Shown here in pieces: positions 1 to 11,700 of a stretch of DNA of 64,000 bases (positions are counted from its first letter, which is position 1; every line of letters begins with the position of its first letter). The position numbers were made by a program, and so were the translations under genes. This DNA is from Phytoseiulus persimilis (taxonomy: Eukaryota; Arthropoda; Arachnida; Mesostigmata; Phytoseiidae), in assembly GCA_037576195.1 (NCBI GenBank), contig CM075103.1, forward strand, positions 22,320,001-22,384,000, read 5' to 3'. The notes under the pieces are model-generated. The model was not told the DNA's origin. It saw only the letters and a list, made by a program, of their open reading frames with translations, and did no database searches.

Positions 1-548
1 ACCATAACTTTCCGAGTCTGTAGAGGTGGATGCGGGACCAAGCTGACTACACTCTTTCAAGTCTGGGGGGTGATTCCGGGACCAATCTGACCATTACTTT
101 CCGAATCTGAAGGGGTGATTCCGGGACCAATCTGACCATCTTTTTCCAAGTCTGGAGGAGTGATTCCAGGACCAATACGACCATTACTTTCCGAATCTGA
201 AGGGGTGATTCCGGGACCAATCTGACCATCTTTTTCCAAGTCTGGAGGAGTGATTCCAGGACCAATATGACCATTACTTCCCGAATCTGAAGGATTGATT
301 CCGGGACCAATCTGACCATCTTCTAACAAGTCTGGAGGGGTGATTCCGCTACCAATCTGACCATACTTTTCCGAGTCTGGAGGGGTGATTCCGGGACCAA
401 TCTGACCATCTTTTTCCAAGACTGGAGGGATGATTCCGGGACCAATCCGACCATCTTCTTACAAGTCTGGAGGGGTGATTCCGCTACCAATCTGACCATA
501 CTCTTCCAACTCTGGAGGGGTGATTCCGGAATCAATCTGACCATACTA
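1..548. repeat. 45-bp minisatellite array, cut by the left edge
   Basis: About twelve tandem units run with an exact 45-bp period. The anchor TGATTCCGG recurs at 71, 116, 161, 206, 251, 296, 341, 386, 431, 476 and 521 with no indel. The first, diverged unit is one base out of register. Alternating unit types give a 90-bp higher-order pattern over about 71-296. Because 45 is a multiple of three, two frames of the minus strand stay open as 15-residue peptide repeats, for example units built on MVRLVPESPLQ. This openness follows from the repeat and is not evidence of a gene. Partial copies lie at 49651-49700 and 52383-52441. Confidence 0.95.
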
Positions 549-1409
549 TAGTCTATTGTAACTTATTTGATCGGAATCAATGCTCTCGTTCGGAAGTTTC
601 AGGGTTCCAGAGCTTTGAATGTTTTTTTTTGTCAGTCCGTCGAAATTGCATCCCGGCTGATCTCTAGAACAGGTTCCTGCGAAAAGGCGATTGGTGGATC
701 AATTATGATCTTGATGAACATCAGCTTGAATCCGATCGAGTGCCTAATACAGATGAGCATTTTATGTGGGATTTCATCTAGGAATACGTCGATAACTGCA
801 TCTAGCAGCCGTTGATTCGAAATCTGCGGAACGTCGCAGCTGAGCTGTAAACGGGACATATTGTTGCACGGTGAATTCTTTGATGGAAAAGGGTCTCAAC
901 ATGTCCTTAACAGCAGCCTTGGAGCGCCTACCAGTGCACTCTCGCCTACAGCTTGCCTCCACGTCTTTCTGGCACCATCGTACCCCTATCAGGAGCGGCC
1001 AGTTTTTCTCGTTTATTCGCTTGGAGAAAGGTGTCATCTTCACCCACAATGGATTTGGAAAGAAACTTGATGACCTCCGATTTCGAGGTTGTTCTCAACA
1101 AAAACAAGATTCCATCTTTCATCTCTGCCTCAGTTCCATTCTCCGGAATACTGGTGGCGGCTACGAGAGCAATCTGTGCGGTTGCCATCGTGTCCGACTT
1201 GGAACCAGGTCGCTCTTCGACTCTTCTCTCGCCCAACTCTGGAATCTCGCGCGCATGCAGTCCTGCATAGCTCAGCATGGAACCGGCACATTTGAAAGGA
1301 ACGGAGTGACATAAGTTCGAACCACACTAGCGTCTCGCGAGCCGCACCCGTCCGCTCAATTCGGTAGTCCGTTCGAATCGGTCCTCCGCACAAATGTAGC
1401 GTCACCGTT
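549..1409. other. No assignable gene
   Basis: Several overlapping frames are open on both strands between about 770 and 1310, but none shows a family motif, and splice sites do not join them into one protein. I see no repeat structure either. Confidence 0.4.
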
Positions 1410-1523
1410 CGGGGCCGAAAAGTTTCGGAGCCGGAGTGTCTTGGAGCCGAAATGTCTCAGAGCCGGAATGTCTTCGAGCAGAAATATCTAGGGGCCGAAA
1501 AGTCCGGGCCGAAAGGTCTGTCA
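1410..1523. repeat. 16-bp degenerate tandem repeat
   Basis: Seven units of the type GGAGCCGAAATGTCTT are spaced 16 bp apart. The GCC core falls at 1414, 1430, 1446, 1462, 1478 and 1494, then 1508. The units differ by one to four bases. Confidence 0.75.
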
Positions 1524-2319
1524 TGTACCGAGAATTTTCGAATGCGGATTCAAAGAAATGAAAAGCGTCGCTTGTCGTTCTCGACGACTCTGTTGCGAAC
1601 GTGAGCTCCGAATGCAGTCGTTCTAGCTTATTCGCTTGCAGATTCCTTTAGCTTCAAGTCGAAAAAAACAGAATCAAAATCGATGCACCTGGCGCGGAGC
1701 AATCAGGGACAAATGGTGAAATCGAGAAGTTATCCTCGAAAAAGAAGACAATGAAGTCGACCCGCCATTTTTTTCCCATTGAGCAGCTTCAGTCTTCCTC
1801 TCAGAGGTCACTACACCTAATCTCTATAAACGTACAGCTCATTCGCTTTCTGCTTCAGAACAGGAAACGATCCTCCGTGAGAGTAGGCTCCTTAAAGCAA
1901 TCACAATTCATCTATCGATCCATCTCGAATAGCTCTGATCCAAATATTGTGGAAGTGCTTCGGCCCTTCCTTTAACACGGCATAAGTTCTGCCTTCTGCC
2001 GAATGCCAACGGAGATTTTCGAAATTGAAGCTGATCGAGAATCATTCACGATCCGCCATGTCAACAAACGAGGTTTTCGAACCTAGCCATCGAGCAATCC
2101 GCAGCTCTTGACGCGGCCTTCCGCGGCTGATCACCTTCCGTAGAAAATGTGATCCAGTTGTTCATTGACCGATCGAAACTCAGAGGGCAAGTCATCAGCA
2201 TTTGTGTCAGCTCGCGCAAGCTGTCTTCGTTACCATGAACTTCTTTTGTTGGAGAACTCCATTCCAAGTCATCGTTTGCCAAAACTCGAGGTCATCCAAG
2301 AAAGCAGTCAGGGCGCGTC
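1524..2319. other. No assignable gene
   Basis: I see only short frames without recognisable motifs and no clear repeat. Confidence 0.4.
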
Positions 2320-2405
2320 AACGCGACGTATACCGAGTTCACCGAAACCCATTTCACCGAGACCCACTTTACCGAAACTCAGTTTTCCCGGTTCACCGAT
2401 CAATC
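2320..2405 (+). repeat. Short tandem ACCGAAAC-type repeat, inverted relative to 2775-2850
   Basis: About six units of 12 bp alternate ACCGAAACYCA and ACCGAGACCCA types. The same units occur in reverse complement at 2775-2850, so the two tracts could pair across a loop of about 370 bp. Confidence 0.7.
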
Positions 2406-2774
2406 CCCTCCCCCGTTCGCAAAGCTATTCACACTTATTTGACGGGCTGGGAAGAGGCAACGAGAAGAGAGAGAGTAAAAATGCCACAGGAGACTCTCGC
2501 CATCCACTGATGCTGTCCCAAATGTATACTTTGTAGAACAGGGTTCCTCGAATTCATCCTCGTTGTGTGCACGTGGAACACTGGAACACGTGAATGATGA
2601 CGCTATGGATCCCCCATCAGTAATTTATTCATATTCCCAGAAGTGGACAAAATATCAATTAATCAATCGGGTGGCTGTCAGGCGAGCAACGGCATGAAAC
2701 GCGAACTCTGTGCCGCGCTGATTCCCGAACTCCGCGGCCCACGCTTCGCGACTGGGAGAGGAGACTTCTCGATG

Positions 2775-2850
2775 ATGAGGGTTTCGGTGAAGTGGGCTTC
2801 GATGAAGTGGGTTTCGATAAACTGAGTTTCGGTGAAACGGATCCTAACCT
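2775..2850 (-). repeat. Inverted partner of the 2320-2405 tandem repeat
   Basis: Units such as TTTCGGTGAAG and TTTCGATAAAC repeat with a 12-bp period. They are the reverse complement of the units at 2320-2405. Confidence 0.7.
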
Positions 2851-2867
2851 CAAACGCATACTACCGT

Positions 2868-4270
2868 GAATGATGAAGTCAGCAAAATCGAATCAAGGGC
2901 GCCCCCGGTAGCTCATATGATGATGGTTACACTAGAGTGGGGGTGGGCAACTTAGTGCAGAGGACCATCGTGGCCGTTCAAACTTACGGGTCGCTCCAGA
3001 GAACGCAGAGCGCTCCCTGTCTGAATGGACAGAGAAGTTTTTCTTCGTGAAGTTAGGAGGGGAACCAACGAGCTCGATCTGTGAGAAGACCCTGTCCGTC
3101 TTCAAGGAATAGAATCTGCGGCAACACTCCGGAAGCGCCCACGAAGGAAAGGGGATCCTCTCAGGGTGGCAGATATCGCAGGAAATGTCGAATCCCTGCT
3201 TCCATGGGAGCGATTCGGCGATTTTTAGCGCTAGAGTTGGTCAGAACCCCGCCCAAACAGTGGGCCCACTCGCGGGACGCGTTTTGCTGATCCCTGCACT
3301 GTAAAATGATCTCTATTCGAGAATAAACCAGATCATCGCAAGGGGAGCGTGACACGGATCAATGGGAATAAAAGAGAATAACTGCAATGAAACCCCGTTA
3401 GACTCCTGGGTACCCCTGATTTCGGGCTCTCATCACAGAGGTCCCTTATACCTGAACTTGGGCTCGAATTCCCCCAACGTTCCTGCTGGTGATATTCACG
3501 ATGGCCAATTTTGTCAGAGAAAGCGCCCTGGTGGGCCAGGTGAATCGAGGCATTCTGATGCCCACGGGATTTCATGCCCGGTCGGGATCTTTTTTCTTTC
3601 ATTCTTCAAAGAATTGATTCCCCGTTATCACGGAAACAGTATTTTCCGTTATGCGTTATAACGGAAAATAGGTCTAGTCCGGAGTCGAGTTTCTGGAGGC
3701 CCAATCCACTGCAACCAAGAGGAAGTCGCTGAGTTTCGTGTTCCTCGGGATGTTTGCGATTTGATCGGGAACAGACCTGAAATCGGCACGTCGATCTCGA
3801 CTTCTCTCAGCCACCCCAGCAAGCTCTAAATCAGACCGGGTTGACTAGCAACAAACCTCAAATGAGCTCAATCTTCGCTTGACTGGAACGATCCGCAGTC
3901 GTGGATTTGGATGCCTCCTGCAGGATTCCAAGAAGGAGTATCATTCGAAAACTGATGGATTCTGAGGGAACGTCAGATAAGAGCAAGGCATTTTGTACTG
4001 CATGGATAAGGAACGGATAATGCCGGGGGGAGAGGGGTTATGTCGGGATGGAGGCCGTCAGAAGATCGACATCTTATCTCCAAGATGCAGGATAGATTCG
4101 CAGCGGGAATATTCCGTCAGTTCAAGAAACCAGGACGAGATTACGCTGGCAGAGAGGGAAAAGTGGGTTCAGATCGGGCGGAGCGGGCCCCTTTTCTCCT
4201 CCACGATTTCGATCTGACACTAATCGCCTCGTTATCTCGATGCGATGTATCCTATGATTAGCTGGGCTCG
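2868..4270 (+). repeat. Dispersed non-coding repeat block, copy 1
   Basis: Three segments match the block at 9301-11285 in the same order and orientation: about 2868-2936 with 9301-9362, 3290-3595 with 9372-9685, and 3744-4265 with 10706-11283. Shared landmarks include TGACACGGAT, ACAGAGGTCCC, TGATATTCACGAT, CATGCCCGGTCGG and GATTTGATCGGGAA. The interval 2937-3289 is private to this copy. I find no protein-coding signal in either copy. It could be a non-autonomous transposon or a segmental duplication. A small palindromic tract built on CGTTATNACGGAAA lies at 3618-3672. Confidence 0.8.
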
Positions 4271-4717
4271 CCCAGCTCGAAAGAAAAAAACATTCGTAGA
4301 TCCACGCTTGTCTCGGATCCTCATCGGTTGGGTCCCCTCCCCTCGCGTTCCAATATTGTCCTCGAGCAAGATTCATTGATTTCGTCTCGAATATTTGAGC
4401 TTTGCCGGCCGAATCAGGTTTCCATAGAAATCTCGGGACTCCCGACAATCGGCTCTCGAAACGCCGTCGATTTGTCTGTACGTATTCGAGGTGCCAATAG
4501 ACTGGAGCGGGCTCTCGTGTGGGTGAATGAGAGCACTCTGATTTACTGAATTTCCTCCGTAGAAATTCTTGTAGATGCTCCGGTATTTACAAGGAGTTGA
4601 TGCGAGATCCCTTCGCCATTGCTGAAGACAATTCGCGCGAGCTATAGGCGAAGTGGGAAGGACTCATCCGAGGGGTGCCAGCATTCGTCCAGGATATTTC
4701 CATCAAGGTGCTTCGGA
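4271..4717. other. Upstream of the receptor-like gene, no assignable feature
   Basis: I see no family motif. A candidate start and signal-anchor for the gene below begins at 4718. Confidence 0.35.
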
Positions 4718-6677
4718 ATGGATGTTCTCCGCGCAGTCTGGCGGGAGCGTAAGTATCTGGGTTGCAGCGCTTGTCTTGTAGGAGCGATCTTCCTCCTCCA
4801 CGTGGAGTTTCGTCGAGTGCATCAAAAAACCACGAACCCTGAACCTCGAGAGGAACATATCTCGCTGTACAGTTTCTTCGAACCAAGCGTCTGAAAACGA
4901 TGATGGAATCATCTTCCATGTGGCGAGGGAAGTCGACAAGCTCATGGAGAAGAACGACATACAGATAGAGCTGGTTGATTGCTACCTCAGACATTGGTTC
5001 AGAACTTCGCAACACTCGGTCCTGACCAGGAGTCTCCGGAATTTCGCGGAGGATGATAGATTCGCTCACAGCGTCATGCTTCCTCGGAAGAGGAGAGTTG
5101 TTTTCTTATGCTACAGCAGCACCGGATTTGCCGATCGAACCCTCGATGGTGTCGCTCTGCGAACTAAATCCAATTTTCCCCGGCGCGTGGAAGCGACCGG
5201 CTTGATAGTTGTCATCACTAGAGACTCAATATCGAGATATTTCTTCTCAAGACAGCTCAGAAGTTTTCCGTCTCATTTCAAGGAGATAATTCATGTGCAC
5301 AGCCCGGCCCGGGGAAACCTCCGAGAGGAATCGCTGGTCCGATGTACCAAGCAGCTGAACGTCAAAATGTCTCTCGGATTCATTATGAGCATCGAGTACT
5401 CCGGGCGGCCGCGATCTTTAACTCAATGTCTCTCAGACTGGAATTCAATCGACCAGAGGAGGCATTGTCCCCAACGCCTATCGAAGATTCAAGAACTCAA
5501 GAAGATGAGTTTCAGCAAGTTCCGCCACACCTTGCGAGCTTACTTCTCGAGCAACCACGAACCGTGCTTCAACATCACCGCTGAAATCCACTTCCATTTG
5601 CTGACTCCTGAGAACTCACCAAGAGTTCCGTTCTTCGTGGATAATGAGATGTCTGCTTATGCATTCGATCAGCTCGTATCCACATCAGCAGTCCGAGGAG
5701 AAGTGCTCAACACGACTGTCTCAAGTATCATGGCCCTTCTCGGCATTTCACTCTGGTTGCTGAGTGACGTACCTTCGGCTGACACGCTCCTTACTCTGCT
5801 GTGCACAGTTTCGAGCTCCGGTGGCCGCTCGGGAACACTCGAGGAGAAGGTTGCCCCGGCGGCTTTCGCGTGGATTCTTGGGAATCTATTTTTCTCGCTC
5901 ATTCTCGTCGACGACATGACTTCGAGTATAACTGTGCCTGACAACTCGCGCATTCCGCAGCTACGAGAGTGCGCAGTGGGCAAGGATATCACTCACTCCG
6001 GGAGAGAATATCGCAGTGTTCTCCCTCATGTCTTTTTACTTTCAATTCTGGATGCCAGAGCAGACACAGAGGGGAAAGACCCGATCATTTGCGGTTTACA
6101 ATTCCAAGCCGATGGAATAGCTCGCTTGTTCGATTTCCGGAACCTCTACCGCATAAGGCTGGTAGAATATGGACAGTATGTATTCTTGGCGCCCCATTAT
6201 TTTTCCCAGCTCCCTTGTCCACCGAGCAGCTTCGCGACGAGCTGCAGCGGAGTCTACTCTTTCGTGGATGTTTCCGAGTCGAACGACTACGCTCCAATCG
6301 TGTCACGATTCGGCCTCCTTATTTATCCACTGCGGGATATCCAGATGGGTTCATTGAGCTCGTACAAAGATTTCTTGGAGAAGAAACATGGCTGTTGCCG
6401 AAATAGGAGCAGAATGAGCAAAAAACTTGAACGCTTCCTCTTGAACTTCAAGCCGAAAAAGCTCAATGCGGATAAATCATTGGACGATGTCCAATGGAGA
6501 TTCGTGGCCATCGGATCCGCCATTGCGATTATCTTTTCCGCCATAGAGCTCTTGATTCCTTATATCAGCCGACTTTGGTCAGAACGGATGGGGAACCTCT
6601 CTCCTCTGTTGTGTCTCCCTCCAAAGCACGAGAATCAGTCGCGTTCGCGTCGAGTTGGCCAGCGATCTCAGCGATGA
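4718..6677 (+). CDS. Divergent ionotropic-receptor-like membrane protein, N-terminus unresolved
   Basis: A long intronless frame is open from about 4783 to 6677. Its first in-frame ATG is at 4944, giving 577 residues. Three hydrophobic segments lie where an ionotropic receptor (IR) would have them. One is near 5690-5770 (ending in GISLWLLSDV). One is near 5863-5945 and ends in the block TSSITVP, which resembles the post-M3 segment of IR and iGluR channels. The last is near 6495-6570. The long loop between the second and third matches a ligand-binding S2 lobe. A frame starting at ATG 4718 encodes a good signal-anchor (CSACLVGAIFLLHVEF) but is out of phase and stops at 4894, so a frameshift, a missed intron or decay separates the two. 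IRs are chemosensory ligand-gated cation channels in the plasma membrane of arthropod sensory neurons. The assignment rests on topology and one short motif, so another membrane family remains possible. Confidence 0.5.
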
Positions 6678-7445
6678 TTGTCTGTACAACTCTAAGGAAA
6701 GGAACAGGAGTTCCGGCGTGACCATCAACCAGCCAACATACTTCTTGAATATTAGCGATGTTGGGCTCGAGAAGCTCCGTAGCTGACTCTGTGAGAATGA
6801 CTGCGCGGACGGGAGGGAGCTCGGTGACTGAGCTTGACCGTAACGGTCTCCCCTTCCGAGAGAGAGCGAATCGCGATCCCGTTCCGCCGTTGAGAGTCCT
6901 CCACTCAAGGATTTACGTCGTCCCAGCTCCCGATTCGGTTACTGGTAACCGAATCGCGCATGTGTCTGTCAGTTTGAACCCTAATTGATAGCTCGTTTGG
7001 AGAGAGGAACACAATGGTTTGAAGGCGTCGAAGGGTGTTTTGAGGAGAAGTTGACGATGGAAGAGTTTGCGAAGGCGGTCATGAGTACAAAGACGGCCAT
7101 GGAACGCCTCAGGAAAACGACCGCCAGGAGCGCACGAGCCTGTGGAAGAGCAACGACAACTGAGGAGAGGGAAAGATTCGGACCGCGGTCTGGTCAGGTC
7201 GCTAGGCAAGCACTGGTAGCATGACAAGGTGCGGCCCATCGATAGTGAGAAAAAAAAAGTCACAACCAAGATGCTGTGGGAGAAAAAAACGAAGTTTGGA
7301 TGATATGTGCCGGCCTATGCGGTAGGTAAGGCCGCTTGAGCTCCCCCGTAGGATGTGAGATTCCCGCGGGGGACACCGCCATGTTCTCAAACTCATCTCT
7401 AGGCGTCACTGGTCAGCAGCGAGTCGAGGAAATCTCGCCGGAAGG
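6678..7445. other. No assignable gene
   Basis: An open minus frame of about 115 codons (roughly 6919 down to 6560) has no ATG and overlaps the receptor 3' end antisense. A plus frame at 6985-7224 is helical and charged but unrecognised. I assign neither. Confidence 0.35.
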
Positions 7446-9196
7446 TCATGTGTTAGATAGAGTGGATGTCGGCCCCCTCTGGAGTAATGTCAAAACCGAC
7501 GGCCACGGGGGAGATCGTAAGAAGTGTTCATTGTAGTGCACCCTGAAGGCCCTACGAGGGCGGGACTTATATATAATGAACACTGGGCTTTTCAGAGTAA
7601 ACCAAAGAGATTCGGCCATGTGGAACAACGCCTTCACGTTTCCATTCGGACAAGGTTGGATCAGCACTCCGATGCCGGTCGGACTAGCATCCGCGGCTAC
7701 GATGACAGTCTGTCGCGGATCGCAGTGTGCAAGTAGGAGTGCTCAACAGAGGATTGACTTGACCTGAGAGAAGCACGCCTCCGGAGTCCACACGAATTTC
7801 TGTTTGCTCGGGAGCAGTCTTTCCAACGGAGCCTTGACGTGGGAGTGGCAAAAACTTGAATAGCCGCCATTCGCTCCGAGTCCGCCTCAATATCCCGATC
7901 TGACACGATCAGGCCGAGGTACTCAACTCTTGGCTGCGAGAAGGTGCACTTTCCAAGTCTTGAAGCCTTTGAAGAACGCATGCAGACGTCGCTCATGAGA
8001 GGTAGGGTCTGGTGCTATTACGAGAACGTCATCGAGATAGACCAGGGCCCCTCGAAGCCTGCCAGAGCCTCTTCGATGGCTTTGTGGAAAATCGCTGGCG
8101 CCGTCTTGAGGCCGAATACCAGCCTCTCGTACTTGAACAGGCCGCGATGAGTAGAAATTGTGGTCGAGAACTGACTGTCTGCGTCCAGCAGAAGCTGCAG
8201 GTAAGCGTCCGCGAGGTCAAGTTGGTAGAAGAGCTCGTTCCCCGAGAAATTCGACATAATCTCTTCCATGTTAGGGCGCGGATGATTCAAGTCCTTCAGA
8301 GCTGCATTCAGACCGGTGGAGTACTCCACACACACACCCTGAAAGTTCCATTAGGATTCGTTTCATCCACTTTCTCTTTGAAAGCGACAATCGAACAAGT
8401 GAACAGGCCTCACATTATCATGCAGGCCCAGCTTCACCTCCAGCTTGGAACAACAGCCAAGGCCTTCCTCGAACAGGCCAGGGAAATGCGACCGGAGCGT
8501 AGTCGCGTAAGAGGAAACAGCCGGGGAAACACTAACCGAAGCGATCGATGGATCCGACCTCTCCGTTTGCCAGCGCAACCGCGATGTTTCAGCGCAAATT
8601 AGGTTGTTCGAGCCTGAGCTCAGGACCATGACGGGCGCGCTGTATCGTCATCGGCTGATCTGGTGACAGAGATCGGCTTCGAAGGGTCGAAGCGCGGGGC
8701 ATCCCAGCTTCTTCCATATCGATATCGAAATCGTGGAAATGTCGGCGCCCGAGTCTGCTCTGAACGACACCGGACAATCATTGGCCAGAATGTCGACGAA
8801 CAGGCGACCTTCGCCGAGCTGCGCCGTGGACAAAACTGGAGACAGCTGAACGGAACTGTTTTGCTACGTGTTGCTAGAGCGACAAACCTTCGCGAGATGT
8901 CCTTCCTCCTGGCACGTATTGCGGGTGGTCTTGCGATATCTGCAGCTCTCTCGTAGATGCGTTCCTCCGAAACTGGGAAGGCTCTCCCGGGACGATGAAG
9001 TTTTGGTGGTTCTTTCTTCGGCTCTACCTTCTTTCTTGTGTTCTTGTATCCAGGCACGATGAGAGCCCTCAATGATTGATATGTGGTTTTTATGAAAGAT
9101 GATACATTCTTCGCACATCTTCAGAATCACGATCTTCAGTGACGAGGGAGTTGTGCGGTTCCTTTTCCTGAAGCGGCGTATGCTTGTTGACCTCAT
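7446..9196 (-). mobile_element. Degenerate Ty3/gypsy retrotransposon (gag end, protease, RT, RNase H)
   Basis: Read on the minus strand, the domains come in the canonical order but in shifting frames. There is a Gag CCHC-type knuckle (CQEEGHLAKVCR, near 8870-8910). A retropepsin follows with active-site block ADSGADIST (about 8750). Next is a linker (near 8400-8470), then reverse transcriptase with YQLDLADAYLQ (about 8220) and FGLKTAPAIFHKAIEEALAG (about 8100). The RT thumb has FSQPRVEYLGLIVSD (about 7920), and the start of RNase H has AADASPTGIGVLIQP (about 7700). Sequence after about 7446 no longer matches, so the RNase H end, integrase and both LTRs are missing. Stops and frameshifts make it inactive. 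A separate gypsy integrase fragment lies at 52531-52728 and need not come from the same copy. Confidence 0.85.
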
Positions 9197-9300
9197 CCAT
9201 TTGATCCCTTGCTCATAAATATCCTTGCGTATCTCCTGTGTTCTTCCCCGTGCAATTCACGCCACCGCTTGGTTGAATGGAATCCACGAGGTCAACAAGC

Positions 9301-11285
9301 GCATGAAATTCAGCGAAGTCGACTCGGGAGTTTCCAAGGTTGCTCATATGACGATGAATACAGTAGAGAGTAATATCTGTATGAGAATCAACCACTTCAT
9401 CGCAAGGGTGGCGTGACACGGATAGGGAGGAATGAAGAATGATAAATACAGAAGAAACCAGTTTTAATGGACCCCTGATTTTCTGCCAGCATCAACAGAG
9501 GTCCCTTTCATCTTAACTTGGGCTAGTATCCCTCGAACGAGACTCGGTAACATTTCTAATGTTTTTTTCCCGCTCGTGATATTCACGATCACCCAGCATT
9601 TAATCGAGGGGGAACCGCGCCGATGGACCAGGCTGATAGAGACATTCTGATGCCCCGAGGACTATCATGCCCGGTCGGCATCTAGAACATCGCCATGATG
9701 GAAGAATCAGACATAAAAATTTGAATTACGATCCTTCGATTCCTGAACAATTTCAGTGGACCAACTCATGTGATCAGGCCGTTCGTCGGGTCAGCTCGGA
9801 TCTGGTCGGATCTGAGAGCATTCTGTGTCATCGAATCCGGTTTTGATGCCCAATTCCCGGACTAATCCCCAGGCATCGGAGAACGGAGATGGCGGTTTTT
9901 AGAGGAATCACCCCAGGACCGGAGCAACGGACGAAAGTCCTATCCGAAGGGATTCTTCGCAACTCCGATATCAAAAAATAAAAACTTCAAAAAAAATTCC
10001 GCGCATTTGTTTATTCCGTAGATTTCCCGCTCCGGAAGCGGAGTCATGAGCGATCCAAGTTGGGCCGAGATATCGGCTGATACTCCGGAGAACTTGTTCG
10101 CAGCGATGATCTCTCGCGATGACCGCGATCGAATCCAGGCGAGAAATCGATGTCTCATGATCGGTCTGAGGTTTCCAAGAGTCCTCTGGAGTCTCTCAGC
10201 TGACCGATCAGCCTAACGGGGCACACAAGCACGGTGGGTTGTTCCGGGCGAGCGCAGTCCGAGAGACATGTCCAAATCCGGGAACTACTGAGGAACGCTG
10301 AAAACCGACGAGAAGGAAGGAGTCCCTAACTCGCAAGAGCTATCGTGGGAAACGAGGCCTTTCGGAGCAACATTCGACAACATCGAACAACATTCAAGGA
10401 AGTATCCCGCACAACAAGCAGGTATCTCTCAGTCCGTCTGCATTCGAGGTAATGGAAGGCCGGAATGTCTGCCGGGGCAACGTAACATTGGTACCACGAG
10501 CGGTTGTCTGGAGCCGAGGTGATTGGGAGCCTGATATCCGAGACTCATGCTAATAAATAGTATGCATGGACAATATTCATGCTGGAATGGATGTTTCCCT
10601 AGTTCCGCGGTAGCAGCTGTGGACAGAAGTGCGACCCGTGAAATGAACAAGCGGTGGTATTCTACGAGCGCTGGGTTTCTTTTCCTGTGCAGATACGAAA
10701 CGCGCTGTAGATGTTTGCGATTTGATCGGGAATAGACCTGAAGTCAGTCAAGTCGGCGGGTATATCTCGACGTGATTCGGCAACCCCGGGAGGCTCCAGG
10801 TAAGGAAGGGTTGACTGGCAATCAGCTCTGAATGAGCTCGTTGTTCGCTAGCGAGGAACGATCTGCGGTCGTGATTTTGAATACCGTCAGCAGAATTCCA
10901 AGCAGGAGTATCATTGGAAAGCTGATGGATTCCAAGGGAACGTCTGATTGGAACAGGTTTTTTTTCTTACTGCATACATAAGGAACGGATAGTGACGGAA
11001 AGGAGGGGGTTTCCGTTGGCAAGGAAGCGGTCAGAAGATCAATCTCGTCTCTGATATGCAGGATATATTCGCAGCCGAATCATTTCGTCTATCCCCGAAC
11101 GCGGGATATGCATGATATATTCGCAGCGAAATCGTTTCATCCATCTCATTCCATCATCCATTTCGCCAAGGAGGGAGTAGGAAGTGGGTTCAGAACTATC
11201 GGGGACGGCCCGTGTTGTTCCTGCGATCTCGATCCGACACCAATCGCCGTGTTATTTTGAAGCGACATAGCCTACGATCACCGGG
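9301..11285 (+). repeat. Dispersed non-coding repeat block, copy 2
   Basis: This block is collinear with 2868-4270. Copy 2 carries about 1 kb (9690-10705) that copy 1 lacks, with no recognisable coding content. The best-conserved part, 10706-11283, includes paired landmarks such as GATTTGATCGGGAA, GGGTTGACT, GGAGTATCATT and ATATTCGCAGC. Within copy 2 the last landmark region is itself locally repeated (about 11055-11130). Confidence 0.8.
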
Positions 11286-11638
11286 CCTGTGAGTGGAGGA
11301 GTTCGGTTGGCCTAACGCGGAAAATCCCAATGACCGTCATCTTTCGCCGGACAGGTGGGCACGAATCCATGCTGGGCAGCACGAATCCGACTCTGATTGC
11401 ATTCGGTTCGCCTCCAGACTGGTGACTGCAATCGAGGAGATTGGACCCATTTCAATAATTTTCGGAACCGAGAAACTCGTTCGAAAAGATCTAACAGGAA
11501 ATTACGACTCTGTTCGCGACGGCCGGAAATCGCAGAAGAAGCGAGCGCGAATAGAGGGAACGAATGTACGCCGCGATAACACTCGGCTCTACCATTGAAT
11601 TCAGCTAATTGTGTGGAAAAACAGTCATGAATGAAGGG
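11286..11638. other. No assignable gene, downstream of PHF5A
   Basis: A plus frame at 11293-11598 is open for 101 codons but carries no motif I recognise. Confidence 0.35.
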
Positions 11639-11644
11639 TTTATT
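11639..11644 (-). terminator. Polyadenylation signal AATAAA of PHF5A
   Basis: The plus sequence TTTATT reads AATAAA on the minus strand, 57 nt past the PHF5A stop codon. Confidence 0.6.
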
Positions 11645-11700
11645 ACAATGGGTTCACGATCAGGTCCAGAGCAAATGATTTGGCACAGTGTGAGCCTGTG

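Noticed and set aside
57..419. A coding gene with 15-residue repeats
   Set aside because: Two overlapping frames are open only because the period is a multiple of three. No start, splice or flanking coding context supports it.
1..548. CRISPR-like array
   Set aside because: The 45-bp units are contiguous with no unique spacers, and the surrounding genome is eukaryotic.
6560..6919. Antisense gene overlapping the receptor 3' end
   Set aside because: The frame is open but lacks an ATG and any motif, and it lies opposite a longer frame.
8012..8602. Plus-strand frame of 196 codons
   Set aside because: It is the shadow of the gypsy reverse transcriptase on the minus strand.
9301..11285. Protein-coding content in the duplicated block
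   Set aside because: The two copies differ by indels of all lengths and have stops in every frame, so conservation is not at the protein level.
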